NCBI GenBank assembly: GCA_964630305.1
Contig: CAZVTR010000005.1
Location: 11,780 to 75,779, forward strand
From: JAKPPT01 sp964630305
Lineage (GTDB): Bacteria; Spirochaetota; Spirochaetia; Treponematales; UBA12059
DNA: 64,000 bases
Reading direction: 5' to 3'
This document shows positions 33,673 through 42,205 of the stretch, one piece after another. Positions within the stretch are counted from its first letter, which is position 1. The number at the start of each line of letters is the position of its first letter. The notes beneath the pieces were generated by a model, which was given only the letters and a program-made list of their open reading frames with translations, was not told where the DNA came from and did no database searches. Made by a program: the position numbers and the translations under genes.

Positions 33673-34716
33673 ATGACTGGTACAACACGGAAAAATAGAA
33701 GCATTATTTTTTTATTACTCATTATAATTGCAGTATGTGTAACCATTGTAAGCTGCCAGCAGCGGCCGCTCGAGCGCACCGATTTTGTATTAGGGACAGT
33801 CTGTTCAATTAGGATTTTGCATGGCGGCAATCAGAAACTCCTCGATGATTGTTTTACGTATTTGCGCCAGTTAGATGATGCTGTCAGTGCAAACAAAGAA
33901 GATACCTATGTTGATAGAATCAATAAAAATGCAGGACGAGAGGCGGTAAAAGTGCCAGCTGAAGTGCTGGAGCTTATTGTTCAAGCGCTTACCTACGCAG
34001 AGCGTTCTCAGGGGGCGTTTGATCCTACCGTGGGACCGCTTGTCAAATTATGGGGAATTGGCACCGATGCCCAGCGAGTTCCTGTTTCGCAGGAACTCCA
34101 AGCCGCATGCGCGCTCGTAAATTGGCGGGATGTTGTTATAAACAAGGCAGAGAGTACCGTGTACTTAAAACGGAGCGGTATGCGGCTTGACCTTGGCGCG
34201 ATCGCCAAGGGCTGGGCGTCAGAGAACCTGGCACGGATGCTCGATGGAGCACATGTTACAGCAATTATCGATCTTGGGGGGAATATCCAGCTTGTTGGAC
34301 AGAAACCGAATAAAAAGCCATGGAAAGTAGGCGTGCAAAATCCTTTTGGAGAGCGTAATAACTCTATAACCATACTTACACTCGATAAACCAATGGCGGT
34401 TATTACAAGCGGCGTGTATGAACGGTATTTTATAGAAAACGATAAAAGTTATCATCATATTCTGGATGCAAAAACTGGTTACCCTGTAGATAACGGACTC
34501 GTATCGGTAACTATTATCGCAGATTCCGGCACAAAGGCCGATGCGCTCTCCACCACACTGTTTGTGCTTGGTATTGAGAAGGGTCTTGCACTAGCAGAGC
34601 AGGAAGGGGTAGAAGCTGTATTTATCGATACCGGGTACAAGGTGTACACAACACCTGGTGCCCGTGCGCTTATTACTGACGGGCTTGACGAGGAGTTTTC
34701 TTTTGCAAATCAATAA
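33673..34716 (+). CDS. apbE: FAD:protein FMN transferase ApbE, lipoprotein
   Basis: 347 aa with an N-terminal signal and lipobox (TIVSC, Cys28), so anchored to a membrane. ApbE motifs are visible: GTVCSIRI, GAFDPTVGPLVKLWGIG, LDLGAIAKGWASE, IIDLGGNIQLVG and the metal-site region GTKADALSTTLFVLG. It attaches FMN covalently to threonine in proteins such as Nqr/Rnf subunits; none of those genes lies in the window. AGGAA precedes the ATG. Its last 44 bp overlap the convergent PAP2 gene. Confidence 0.93.
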   Translation: MTGTTRKNRSIIFLLLIIIAVCVTIVSCQQRPLERTDFVLGTVCSIRILHGGNQKLLDDCFTYLRQLDDAVSANKEDTYVDRINKNAGREAVKVPAEVLELIVQALTYAERSQGAFDPTVGPLVKLWGIGTDAQRVPVSQELQAACALVNWRDVVINKAESTVYLKRSGMRLDLGAIAKGWASENLARMLDGAHVTAIIDLGGNIQLVGQKPNKKPWKVGVQNPFGERNNSITILTLDKPMAVITSGVYERYFIENDKSYHHILDAKTGYPVDNGLVSVTIIADSGTKADALSTTLFVLGIEKGLALAEQEGVEAVFIDTGYKVYTTPGARALITDGLDEEFSFANQ

Positions 34717-35584
34717 GCCTAAGACTTTTAAAGAATAGCGGGCTAGCAAACGATACCCAGAAACCTAAGAGAAAATATCTCAAGAACCTGAACAGTGAAT
34801 ATACCGATGATCCTTCTTTTGGAAAAACGGTTTTTAATCCGATATAGAGCCCGACGAGTGTGCCTAATCCAAGTAGTACTCGCAGCAGTTTTTGCGCGGG
34901 GGTGCCGTTTTTTGCATCATAAGCGAACTTTTCAGTTAAGGTAACATAACCAGTGCCTGTTCCAAAGAAAAGCGCGCTCAATGCAATCCCTTCCATAAAG
35001 AGCGCATTCATAATGAAGCTGGAAAGCGCAATGAGAATAATTTTAAGCCGTATATCCCAGCGTGCAATGGCTGGACCAAATTTTCGTTCTCCAAACAGCC
35101 AGATGAGCGTAATGAGTATGCCGAGCAGCCAGCCGCCAAACACATCGGTTGGGAAATGTACTCCGAGATAAATCCGTGAGAAACCGACGAGGAGCACAAA
35201 TACGCTGAGCAGGACCCATGTGCTCAATCGTTTAAGTTTACTTCCAGCATAGCCGGCCAGGGTGATTGTGCCTTGAGCGTGACCTGACGGGAGGCCATAG
35301 CTGGATTCCGTTGCAAGCTGGATAGAAGGATCGAGCTGGTATGGCCGCGGCTGAGCGAGTATGTTTTTTGCAAGCCCATTGGTATAGCTGGATACAAAAA
35401 TCAGCATGGATAGTTTAAAACCTGCAGCACCGTCAACAATCCAATATACGATTGGGAGAATAATCAGATAAGCTTCTTCGGTTCCTAGAAAAGTAATGCC
35501 TTTCATAATTGCAGTAAGCAGGGGATTTGCTATTGTCTGGACTAATTTAACAACTTCCAGACCCCATGCAAGTATTTGCTGCAT
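34673..35584 (-). CDS. PAP2-family membrane phosphatase
   Basis: 303 aa with six or more membrane helices. The three PAP2 motifs are present: KNILAQPRPY, YGLPSGHAQG and SRIYLGVHFPTDVFGG. Such enzymes remove phosphate from lipid phosphates such as undecaprenyl pyrophosphate or phosphatidate. The C-terminal third adds further membrane segments, longer than the minimal family. TAGGAG precedes the ATG. It overlaps the end of apbE by 44 bp on the other strand. Confidence 0.9.
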   Translation of the reverse strand: MQQILAWGLEVVKLVQTIANPLLTAIMKGITFLGTEEAYLIILPIVYWIVDGAAGFKLSMLIFVSSYTNGLAKNILAQPRPYQLDPSIQLATESSYGLPSGHAQGTITLAGYAGSKLKRLSTWVLLSVFVLLVGFSRIYLGVHFPTDVFGGWLLGILITLIWLFGERKFGPAIARWDIRLKIILIALSSFIMNALFMEGIALSALFFGTGTGYVTLTEKFAYDAKNGTPAQKLLRVLLGLGTLVGLYIGLKTVFPKEGSSVYSLFRFLRYFLLGFWVSFASPLFFKSLRLIDLQKKTPRQARQ

Positions 35585-35659
35585 AGTATGCTCCTAAAAC
35601 AGTGGTGATATGGTTGTTATTCAGTGTAATGCTAAAATGAAAACAGGTAAAGCGTCTCC

Positions 35660-35689
35660 TTGACAGCTCATTCTCGAGCTCATTAAGAT
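35660..35689 (+). promoter_or_regulatory. Predicted leaderless promoter with GTG start
   Basis: -35 TTGACA (35660-35665), 18-bp spacer, -10 TAAGAT (35684-35689), six bases, then GTG at 35696. Confidence 0.55.
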
Positions 35690-35695
35690 AGTGCA

Positions 35696-36457
35696 GTGAA
35701 AAAATTATTTATAACAATCATTACTCTTGTTTGTTTTACGGTACTACTTGCGCCAGCAGATATAAGTACAAAAATAGAGCAGGGTATTAAGGCTTTGCCG
35801 GAACCGTATCGGGGTCAGGTGTTGGTATCTATTCAAAAACAGTATAGTGATTTTTATAGGGAGCTTAGTGCTGTACTGGAAAACACCGATGGAGAATTGC
35901 TCGTGCTTGTTGATAAAACTCATGCGCTTCCTGCATCATATATACCGAAAGATCTTGTACTGCTTGAATCTGCGCGGGTTGTTCTCAATAAAAAATATAT
36001 GCAAGCCAGACGCAGCGCAGCGCAAGCTCTATATACAATGGCGCAGGCTGCGCGAGCTGAAGGGATACCGATTTCGGTATCATCTGCGTATCGGTCTTAC
36101 ACATATCAAGAAAACCTGTTTGCACGGTATGTAAAAGAAATGGGCGAAGAAGCAGCATCGCGAGTTTCTGCTCGGCCGGGACATTCGCAGCATCAGCTTG
36201 GGACAGCATTTGATTTTGGCTCAGTGACCAATGAGTTTGCGGTAACGAGAACGGGCAAATGGCTTATGCAGCACGCACGGGAGTATGGCTTTTCGCTTTC
36301 GTATCCAGAAGGACTTGAAGAGCTCACCGGGTATTCCTGGGAAAGCTGGCACTATCGGTATGTTGGTGTGGCTGCTGCTCAGTTTGAGCAAAAGTATTTT
36401 TTGGGAATTCAGCAGCTCATGCTAGTGTTTTTGCACGCTTACGGTGGAACAAGCTGA
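35696..36457 (+). CDS. D-alanyl-D-alanine carboxypeptidase, VanY family
   Basis: 253 aa, with a signal peptide (start encoded by GTG; KKLFITIITLVCFTVLLAPA). The M15 zinc site appears as GHSQHQLGTAFDFG (His and Asp ligands) and SWHYRYVG (third His), with the substrate motif SSAYRSYTYQ. It would trim the terminal D-Ala from peptidoglycan stem peptides in the periplasm. The GTG is set by the promoter 6 nt upstream; no Shine-Dalgarno is seen. It converges with the HDOD gene at 36477. Confidence 0.9.
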   Translation: MKKLFITIITLVCFTVLLAPADISTKIEQGIKALPEPYRGQVLVSIQKQYSDFYRELSAVLENTDGELLVLVDKTHALPASYIPKDLVLLESARVVLNKKYMQARRSAAQALYTMAQAARAEGIPISVSSAYRSYTYQENLFARYVKEMGEEAASRVSARPGHSQHQLGTAFDFGSVTNEFAVTRTGKWLMQHAREYGFSLSYPEGLEELTGYSWESWHYRYVGVAAAQFEQKYFLGIQQLMLVFLHAYGGTS

Positions 36458-36476
36458 CTAAACTTACTTACCTTAC

Positions 36477-37994
36477 TTATCGATGCCGCTCTTTTTGCGC
36501 TGCAAGTTCCTGCGCAAAAGCGTTTTTAAATTGTTCAGAAACACGAGCAAACTGTTTTTCGCTTAGGAATCCAAAATCCTGGAGCACTGCCGGGCTTATT
36601 TGTTCGTAATTCATGTTGCCGCTTTCGAATTCGCAGAGCACATTTGCAAGGTAGACGGTAAAGACAATGTCTTTATAGTCTGTTGTCATGAGCTCTGGTT
36701 CATGATGGTAGCGGATGGCAGCAACGAGGGTGTCCGGGAAGTTCCATTTTTCTGCGACACGGGCTCCTATTTCCGGATGGCTCATGCCGCCCGCAACATC
36801 CTCGAATAGTTTTGTATCGATATTCTTTGATACGCAAAAGCTCTTTATGTGTTCAAGGAGATCCGGATGAACTGCAGAGAACAATATTTTCCCCATATCG
36901 TGCAGCATGCCTCCGACGTATGCGTCGTCATGGAGCGCTCTGTTTCCAGGCTTAAAGTTCTTAGCGAGATTATATGAATAATATGCACAGCGATAGCTGT
37001 GATCCCAGAGCGCTTTTTGATCGACATTGCGTTCCTGTGCAAGGATCTTTTGCGTTCCATAGGAGTAGAGCAGGTTACGGATACCGCGAAGTCCAACAAG
37101 CTTTACAGCATCGATAATGTTATCAACCTTTTTGGGAAGCATGAACTGAGCAGAGTTTACCAGTTTGAGTAAATCTGCTGTCATTGCAGGGTCTGTTGCA
37201 ATGTGCCGTGCGATATCAACCATTTCTGATTTTGGGTCGTTGATGAGGCGCTGAATAGCGATAATATTTTCCGGAAACTGCGGAAGCCGGGTGATTTTGC
37301 TCACAATTTCATTGGTGAGCATGGAGAGTGTTTCAACTTTTGTAGCGTTAACGGGTATATTGAGCCGTGCGATGGTTTCCCCATTCTCGACTTTGATTTC
37401 AAAACAGTCTTCTTCCAGCCCAATTTTCTTGAGCATGAGAACCAGGATAACGAGCCCAAGCCCTGCGCCTTCAGAAGAATCAAGCACTTTTGCCATTGCT
37501 TCTTCAAAACTTGTATATTTTCTGCTCCGTGCAATTTTATCCTGTACACGCATGAACTCGGTTTTGGTCATTTCTGCATTGTTATGAACTTCTACAATAA
37601 TATTTGTACCGCGTGCAAGAAAAATTATTTTTATGTAATACTGTTTTTCTTTTTGCTTTTGCAGGTAAAAGTTGATGTTTTCAAGCGTATCAGCCTTAAA
37701 GTTTCTCATGCCTTCTTCGTATTCTACGGGGTCGTTAATATTGAGTCCTTGGAGATCAAAATAAACCCGTTTGGTATTAGCTTTTTTTGCATTAACGGCT
37801 AATTCTCGGAGGCAGTAGGATACATAATCTTTGATTTTTGTCTGGCCAAGTTCATTGAGGAATATATCGATTACCTGCTCCATATACACTTCTACTTCAT
37901 GAGGGAGTGTGTATGTGGTAATGGTTAGCGGGATAGAAGAATGCACCGCTTTTCGAATTTTTGCAACATCGACAACAAGTTCAGGTGCGCTCAT
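36477..37994 (-). CDS. HDOD-domain signalling protein with N-terminal GHKL-like ATPase
   Basis: 505 aa. The N-terminal about 220 residues look like a histidine-kinase-type ATPase without a dimerisation/phosphorylation helix: an N-box (LRELAVNAKKAN) and a G-box (SSEGAGLGLVILVLMLKKIGL). The HDOD domain follows (LPQFPENIIAIQRLINDP, ATDPAMTADLLKLVNSAQF, AVKLVGLRGIRNLLYS), with HDAYVGGMLHDMGKILF retaining an HD pair. HDOD proteins act in bacterial signalling without known enzymatic activity in most cases. GGAG precedes the ATG. Confidence 0.85.
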   Translation of the reverse strand: MSAPELVVDVAKIRKAVHSSIPLTITTYTLPHEVEVYMEQVIDIFLNELGQTKIKDYVSYCLRELAVNAKKANTKRVYFDLQGLNINDPVEYEEGMRNFKADTLENINFYLQKQKEKQYYIKIIFLARGTNIIVEVHNNAEMTKTEFMRVQDKIARSRKYTSFEEAMAKVLDSSEGAGLGLVILVLMLKKIGLEEDCFEIKVENGETIARLNIPVNATKVETLSMLTNEIVSKITRLPQFPENIIAIQRLINDPKSEMVDIARHIATDPAMTADLLKLVNSAQFMLPKKVDNIIDAVKLVGLRGIRNLLYSYGTQKILAQERNVDQKALWDHSYRCAYYSYNLAKNFKPGNRALHDDAYVGGMLHDMGKILFSAVHPDLLEHIKSFCVSKNIDTKLFEDVAGGMSHPEIGARVAEKWNFPDTLVAAIRYHHEPELMTTDYKDIVFTVYLANVLCEFESGNMNYEQISPAVLQDFGFLSEKQFARVSEQFKNAFAQELAAQKERHR

Positions 37995-38056
37995 GATTGC
38001 TCCATACTTTTATAAAATTACTTATTTTATAATAATAATTGGAGATGCTGATATTT

Positions 38057-38854
38057 TCAAGTTTTTTCGTGCGAATCTGGCTGCTTTTTTTTGTAAATTT
38101 GAGCAGTCGCTTGTTCAAAAAAATCGAAAAGGCGCTGCAGTTCTTTTTGTGAACAGTAAGCTCGTGAAAAAACTGATCGCATCAGTATTTTAATGTCTTC
38201 TTTTTTTTGTTTTTTATATACAGAAAATGGCTCAAACCTGGTGAGCAAGGTATCAATGTGGGTTTCAAGCTCCTCTCGGGTAACGGCTGCAGCATGGTTT
38301 GGGATTGATGCGACTGGAATAGAAGTGATTTGCTCTGAATTGATCAGAACCTGACGCCTGCATTCCCAGAGAGCAAGCTGGACAGCCTGCGCAAGATTAA
38401 GGCTTGGCTGACCTTCTGCCGTGGGAATGAAAATACTTTCATCGCAGCAGGCAAGCTCTTCTCCGGTAAGCCCGTGCTGTTCGTTCCCAAAAATCAAAGC
38501 AAAGCGGGCTTGCTCGCTAATTTGTGTTTTTGCCCAATCGATAATATTCCGTGAAGTCTGTCTATGTGAGCCTATGCGGCGGGAAAAGCCAGCTGAATAT
38601 GCATAAGATGCGAGAGCATCATGCAAACTGTTAAAACGGAGCGCTTGCTCATAAATCCAAAAGGATTTGAGCGCATACATTTTTACGGTATTGAAATCAT
38701 AGTCCGGGCATTGAACGAGTATTAAACGAGAAAACCCCATGCTCTCCATTGCTCTGCATACTGCTCCGACATTCCCTCCCTGTTCGGCACGGCAGAGCAC
38801 GACTGCGGCTTCATCAAACTGCGGATTGCCTGTAGCAGTAAGAGGTGTTTGCAT
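38057..38854 (-). CDS. TrmJ-like SpoU-family RNA methyltransferase
   Basis: 265 aa. SPOUT knot motifs are visible: VVLCRAEQGGNVGAVCRAM (motif 1), FALIFGNEQHGLT (motif 2) and IPTAEGQPSLNLAQAVQLAL (motif 3). This is TrmJ/LasT-like, methylating a ribose 2'-OH, for TrmJ at position 32 of tRNA; the target here is inferred. The extended C-terminus is helical. The predicted mRNA is leaderless, and the start ATGCAA is also the -35 of the divergent SDR promoter. Confidence 0.88.
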   Translation of the reverse strand: MQTPLTATGNPQFDEAAVVLCRAEQGGNVGAVCRAMESMGFSRLILVQCPDYDFNTVKMYALKSFWIYEQALRFNSLHDALASYAYSAGFSRRIGSHRQTSRNIIDWAKTQISEQARFALIFGNEQHGLTGEELACCDESIFIPTAEGQPSLNLAQAVQLALWECRRQVLINSEQITSIPVASIPNHAAAVTREELETHIDTLLTRFEPFSVYKKQKKEDIKILMRSVFSRAYCSQKELQRLFDFFEQATAQIYKKKQPDSHEKT

Positions 38855-38877
38855 AGCATCATCATAATGAATATAGT
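38849..38877 (+). promoter_or_regulatory. Predicted leaderless promoter of the SDR gene
   Basis: -35 TTGCAT (38849-38854), 17-bp spacer, -10 TATAGT (38872-38877), six bases, then ATG 38884. The -35 is the complement of the first two codons of the divergent TrmJ-like gene. Confidence 0.6.
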
Positions 38878-38889
38878 GAGAGCATGCAA
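38861..38889 (-). promoter_or_regulatory. Predicted leaderless promoter of the TrmJ-like gene
   Basis: Minus strand: -35 TTGCAT (38884-38889), 17-bp spacer, -10 TATGAT (38861-38866), six bases, then ATG at 38854. The -35 is the complement of ATGCAA, the start of the SDR gene. Confidence 0.6.
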
Positions 38890-39780
38890 GAAAACAACAA
38901 TGATACAGTAAATCAGTCTAGTGAATGCAAACGCAGGGCGGTAATCATGGGCGCAAGCGGCGGAATTGGAAAAGCTATCTCTCGCGAGCTTGCACTGAGA
39001 AATGCCGAGCTCACACTGATTGGAAGAAATCAGCATAAGCTTGATACCTTTGCTCAAGAACTGCGGACATGCAGTGAGCGGAGTGAAAAACGTCAAACTG
39101 AGAACGCTGAGATGGAGATGGGCAGGAGGCAGATTGATGGAGAGATTGACGGTGGACAGGTATCAGTAAAGACTATTGCAAAGGAATTAGTCCCCGATGA
39201 TGCTGACTTGCGCTCATTTTTTGTACAAACGCTCGATTCAGAACTCCGTCAGGCTGATATGTACTTCCATGTTTTGGGTCCGTTTTTACAAAAGCCAATT
39301 TCAGCATCCACAATCGAGGACTGGAACGAGATGCTGTTTTATAATCTGAAGCTGCCGGCACTCTGCGCCGGTCATGCAGCCCGTTCTATGGCAGAACGCT
39401 GGGAATCACATCAGTGCGTGAAACAGCGGCAACCTGGTGTCATCGTGCTCTTTGGCGGAACTAAAACCGATACTGTCCATGCGTATAAAACCAACGCAGT
39501 CTATGCCAGCGCAAAAACAGGGCTTGCGGTTTTTGCAAAATCGCTTGCGCGCGAATATGCAGGGAAGGGTGTGGCTGTGATTATGGTCTGTCCCGGAATT
39601 GTAGAAACTGAGTACATGACGGAAGAGAAAAAACTTGCATGGAAAAAACATGTGCCGCAGGGAATGCTTACACAGCCAGAACAGTTTGCTCGTGCTGTCT
39701 GTGATATTGTGCTTTCTCCTTCGGTTTTGCTCTTTTCCGGCAGTGTTATAACGCTCGATGAAGGATTGTTGTTCTCATAG
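38884..39780 (+). CDS. Short-chain dehydrogenase/reductase
   Basis: 298 aa. The NAD(P)-binding GASGGIGKAISRELA (about residues 23-37), catalytic YASAK (motif YxxxK) and PGIVETEYM after it define an SDR. The substrate is not evident. A polar, low-complexity insert (about residues 62-93, rich in Glu, Arg, Gln and Gly) lies after the second beta-strand region, where SDRs are normally compact. The start is set by the leaderless promoter. It is not cotranscribed with its left neighbour. Confidence 0.87.
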   Translation: MQENNNDTVNQSSECKRRAVIMGASGGIGKAISRELALRNAELTLIGRNQHKLDTFAQELRTCSERSEKRQTENAEMEMGRRQIDGEIDGGQVSVKTIAKELVPDDADLRSFFVQTLDSELRQADMYFHVLGPFLQKPISASTIEDWNEMLFYNLKLPALCAGHAARSMAERWESHQCVKQRQPGVIVLFGGTKTDTVHAYKTNAVYASAKTGLAVFAKSLAREYAGKGVAVIMVCPGIVETEYMTEEKKLAWKKHVPQGMLTQPEQFARAVCDIVLSPSVLLFSGSVITLDEGLLFS

Positions 39781-39814
39781 CATTTAATGGAATTTAACAT
39801 GCAAGCAAAGAGAA

Positions 39815-39843
39815 TTGACACAAAAGGCTTTGCATGCTCAAAT
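39815..39843 (+). promoter_or_regulatory. Predicted leaderless promoter of ctpA
   Basis: -35 TTGACA (39815-39820), 17-bp spacer, -10 TCAAAT (39838-39843, weak), seven bases, then ATG 39851. An in-frame TTG at 39815 is really this -35. Confidence 0.45.
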
Positions 39844-39850
39844 AGTAAGC

Positions 39851-41335
39851 ATGAATAAACTAGAACCCAAAGCAGAGCTCTTTCAAAAGAAAGCTCTTGT
39901 TCCGTTTGTAGGTACTTTTATGGTACTGGCTCTCGTGCTGACATTCACACTGGTTGCAGTTCCTCCAGTGAGTGCTCAGGATCAGAATGTTCAGGAGTAT
40001 CTTTCGTTACTGCAAAGTGTCTATTTGTATGTGCTCCAGAACTATGTTGATGAAGTTGATCCCCAGGTGCTCTATGAAGGTGCGATGAAGGGTCTTTTTG
40101 AAGCTCTGAATGATCCCTATTCGGTGTTCCTCGATGAACAGATGATGAATGATTTGAATGACACGACATCAGGGAAATTCGGCGGCATTGGTTTATATAT
40201 TTCTAAACCGCTTCCGGCAAATCTTCCGGCTGGGAAAAAAGCATGGGTGGAAGTGGTATCGCCCATTGAGGATACTCCCGGGTGGAAAGCAGGTATTCAG
40301 CCTGGTGATTATATTACCCATATCGATGGTGAGTCTACAGAAGAAATGACCATGGAACAGGTCTTAAATAAATTACGCGGTGAACCCAATACAAAAGTTA
40401 CAATAACAATTCAGCGCGGAGCAAATATCCGTTTCAACGAAACAATTACGAGAGCAATCATCGAAATACCCACAGTAAAAAAAGCCATGGTCGAAAAAAC
40501 CATCGGCTATCTGCGTATTATCGAGTTTACTCCGCAAACTGCGCAGCGGGTAAAAGAAGCGCTTGATTGGCTCAGGCAGAATGGAGCCACCTCATTAATA
40601 CTCGATCTTCGCAATAACCCGGGCGGTCTGCTTTCTTCTGTTGTCCAAGTTGCCGATATGTTTATCGATAATGGTGTTATTGTTTCCACTAAGTCTCGCA
40701 ATAAATATGATAACAATGTCTACAAAGCAAAGAGCTCCATAGCAGTAAGTAAGGATATGCCGATAGTAGTGCTCATCAATAAAGGTTCTGCAAGTGCAGC
40801 AGAAATTCTTGCTGGTGCGCTCAAAGATAATAAACGTGCTTACCTTGTTGGGGAAACTACATATGGTAAAGGTTCTGTGCAGCAGGTTATTGCTCCGGTT
40901 GGCAAGACTGGTTTTAAACTAACCATGTCCCGCTACTACACACCAAGTGATGCAAATATTGATAAGCTGGGTATAATACCGGATCTCCTCATAAAAGAAC
41001 CGGAACTCACAGAGCAGGAAGAAAAAGATCTTACCAAGCTGATAGAGCAGAATGCATTTGGAAGTTTTGCAGAAAAAAATCCTGATGCGTCTGAAAAAGA
41101 AATAAACGCATTTGTTCAAGGGCTTAAGAGCAGCGGCATAACCGTCTCTGAACGAGTGCTCCGAAAGATGGTACAGAACGAGCTTAATAGAACAAAACTG
41201 AGTCCCGTGTTTGATCTTGAATATGACTTACAGCTCCAGGAAGCGTTAAAAGTACTCAAGAGCGGGCAATATTCCATGCTGGTAAATCAGTCGCTCACAG
41301 TGCTTGAACTTCAGCAAAGGTCGCAGACTAAGTAG
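39851..41335 (+). CDS. C-terminal processing peptidase (S41 family)
   Basis: 494 aa. An N-terminal membrane/signal segment (FVGTFMVLALVLTFTLVAV) leads to a periplasmic protease. A PDZ domain (SPIEDTPGWKAGIQPGDYI) precedes the S41 core with LDLRNNPGGLL, the nucleophile Ser in NKGSASAAEILAGAL and the Lys in GETTYGKGSVQQ. CtpA-type proteases trim C-termini of envelope proteins. The C-terminal about 130 residues are helical. The stop lies 3 bp before the rsmE start, so the genes are coupled. Confidence 0.92.
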   Translation: MNKLEPKAELFQKKALVPFVGTFMVLALVLTFTLVAVPPVSAQDQNVQEYLSLLQSVYLYVLQNYVDEVDPQVLYEGAMKGLFEALNDPYSVFLDEQMMNDLNDTTSGKFGGIGLYISKPLPANLPAGKKAWVEVVSPIEDTPGWKAGIQPGDYITHIDGESTEEMTMEQVLNKLRGEPNTKVTITIQRGANIRFNETITRAIIEIPTVKKAMVEKTIGYLRIIEFTPQTAQRVKEALDWLRQNGATSLILDLRNNPGGLLSSVVQVADMFIDNGVIVSTKSRNKYDNNVYKAKSSIAVSKDMPIVVLINKGSASAAEILAGALKDNKRAYLVGETTYGKGSVQQVIAPVGKTGFKLTMSRYYTPSDANIDKLGIIPDLLIKEPELTEQEEKDLTKLIEQNAFGSFAEKNPDASEKEINAFVQGLKSSGITVSERVLRKMVQNELNRTKLSPVFDLEYDLQLQEALKVLKSGQYSMLVNQSLTVLELQQRSQTK

Positions 41336-41338
41336 CAC

Positions 41339-42205
41339 ATGCGCCGATTGATACTTCCTGAGCAATACGATGGTTCAGGGCATGTGCTGCTCTCCGGGAA
41401 GGAAGCCAAAAGGTTAATAAAAGTTTTAAGGCTTGTGCCGGGTGATACCCTCCCCGCACTCGATGTGCAGGGAAGACAGTATGTCTGTACAATAGAGAAA
41501 GTTGATGATGGGACGGTAGCGCTCAGTATAGAGCAATGCGGATCCAGTGCCGATGAGCGCAGCCAGCACTACAGCGATATCAGGCGTAACAAGCACGGTC
41601 TGAAGAAAACAGACAGTACTAGTACAGAAAATAGTGCTTCAGAGACTGCTGATGCCCAGCAAGCATCTACTAGCAGTAATAGTCCTGAACTCGTACTTGC
41701 GGTAGGGATTCTCAAGGGGCAAAAACTGGATGATGTTGTAAGAGCTGGAACAGAGCTGGGTTTTAGCACAATTCAGCTCCTCGAGACTGAACGGAGTGTC
41801 GCGCGGGAAACAAGCTCTGGAAAAATGATACGATATGAGCGGATAGTAAAAGAAGCGCTGGGACAATCCGGTTCTGCGGTAGTTACAAAAGTATGCCCTC
41901 CCTGTTCCATTCAGCAGTTTCTAGCGCATCCGTTAGAGGAGTCGGTTTGCGGTTTAGTTTTTCATGAAAAACTAACAGTGACAAGTACTATACACGGTGC
42001 AATAAAAGATAGTTATAAAAAGTTTATACTATGTGTTGGTCCCGAAGGCGGATTTTCTGACTCGGAATTAGCGCAATTTTTACGACAAGGCTATGTGCCG
42101 GCATGGCTTGGGCCAACAATTTTGCGAGCGGATACAGCAGCCATAGCAGTTATGGCTATAACCAAATTATTACTTGTGGAGCGTGAATCATGGCAGGCAA
42201 AATAG
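41339..42205 (+). CDS. rsmE: 16S rRNA m3U1498 methyltransferase RsmE
   Basis: 288 aa. The N-terminal PUA-like start (MRRLILPEQYDGSGHVLLSGKE) and C-terminal SPOUT knot (LCVGPEGGFSDSELAQF, LGPTILRADTAAIAVMAI) define RsmE, which methylates uridine 1498 of 16S rRNA. A polar insert of about 50 residues (67-117, rich in Ser, Thr, Asn and Gln) separates the two domains and is absent from usual members of about 245 aa. Starts 3 bp after ctpA; its last 16 bp overlap the next gene. Confidence 0.93.
   Translation: MRRLILPEQYDGSGHVLLSGKEAKRLIKVLRLVPGDTLPALDVQGRQYVCTIEKVDDGTVALSIEQCGSSADERSQHYSDIRRNKHGLKKTDSTSTENSASETADAQQASTSSNSPELVLAVGILKGQKLDDVVRAGTELGFSTIQLLETERSVARETSSGKMIRYERIVKEALGQSGSAVVTKVCPPCSIQQFLAHPLEESVCGLVFHEKLTVTSTIHGAIKDSYKKFILCVGPEGGFSDSELAQFLRQGYVPAWLGPTILRADTAAIAVMAITKLLLVERESWQAK

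Noticed and set aside
39815..39850. TTG start of the CtpA gene at 39815
   Set aside because: The TTG is the first part of a -35 TTGACA; the ATG at 39851 gives a normal membrane segment.
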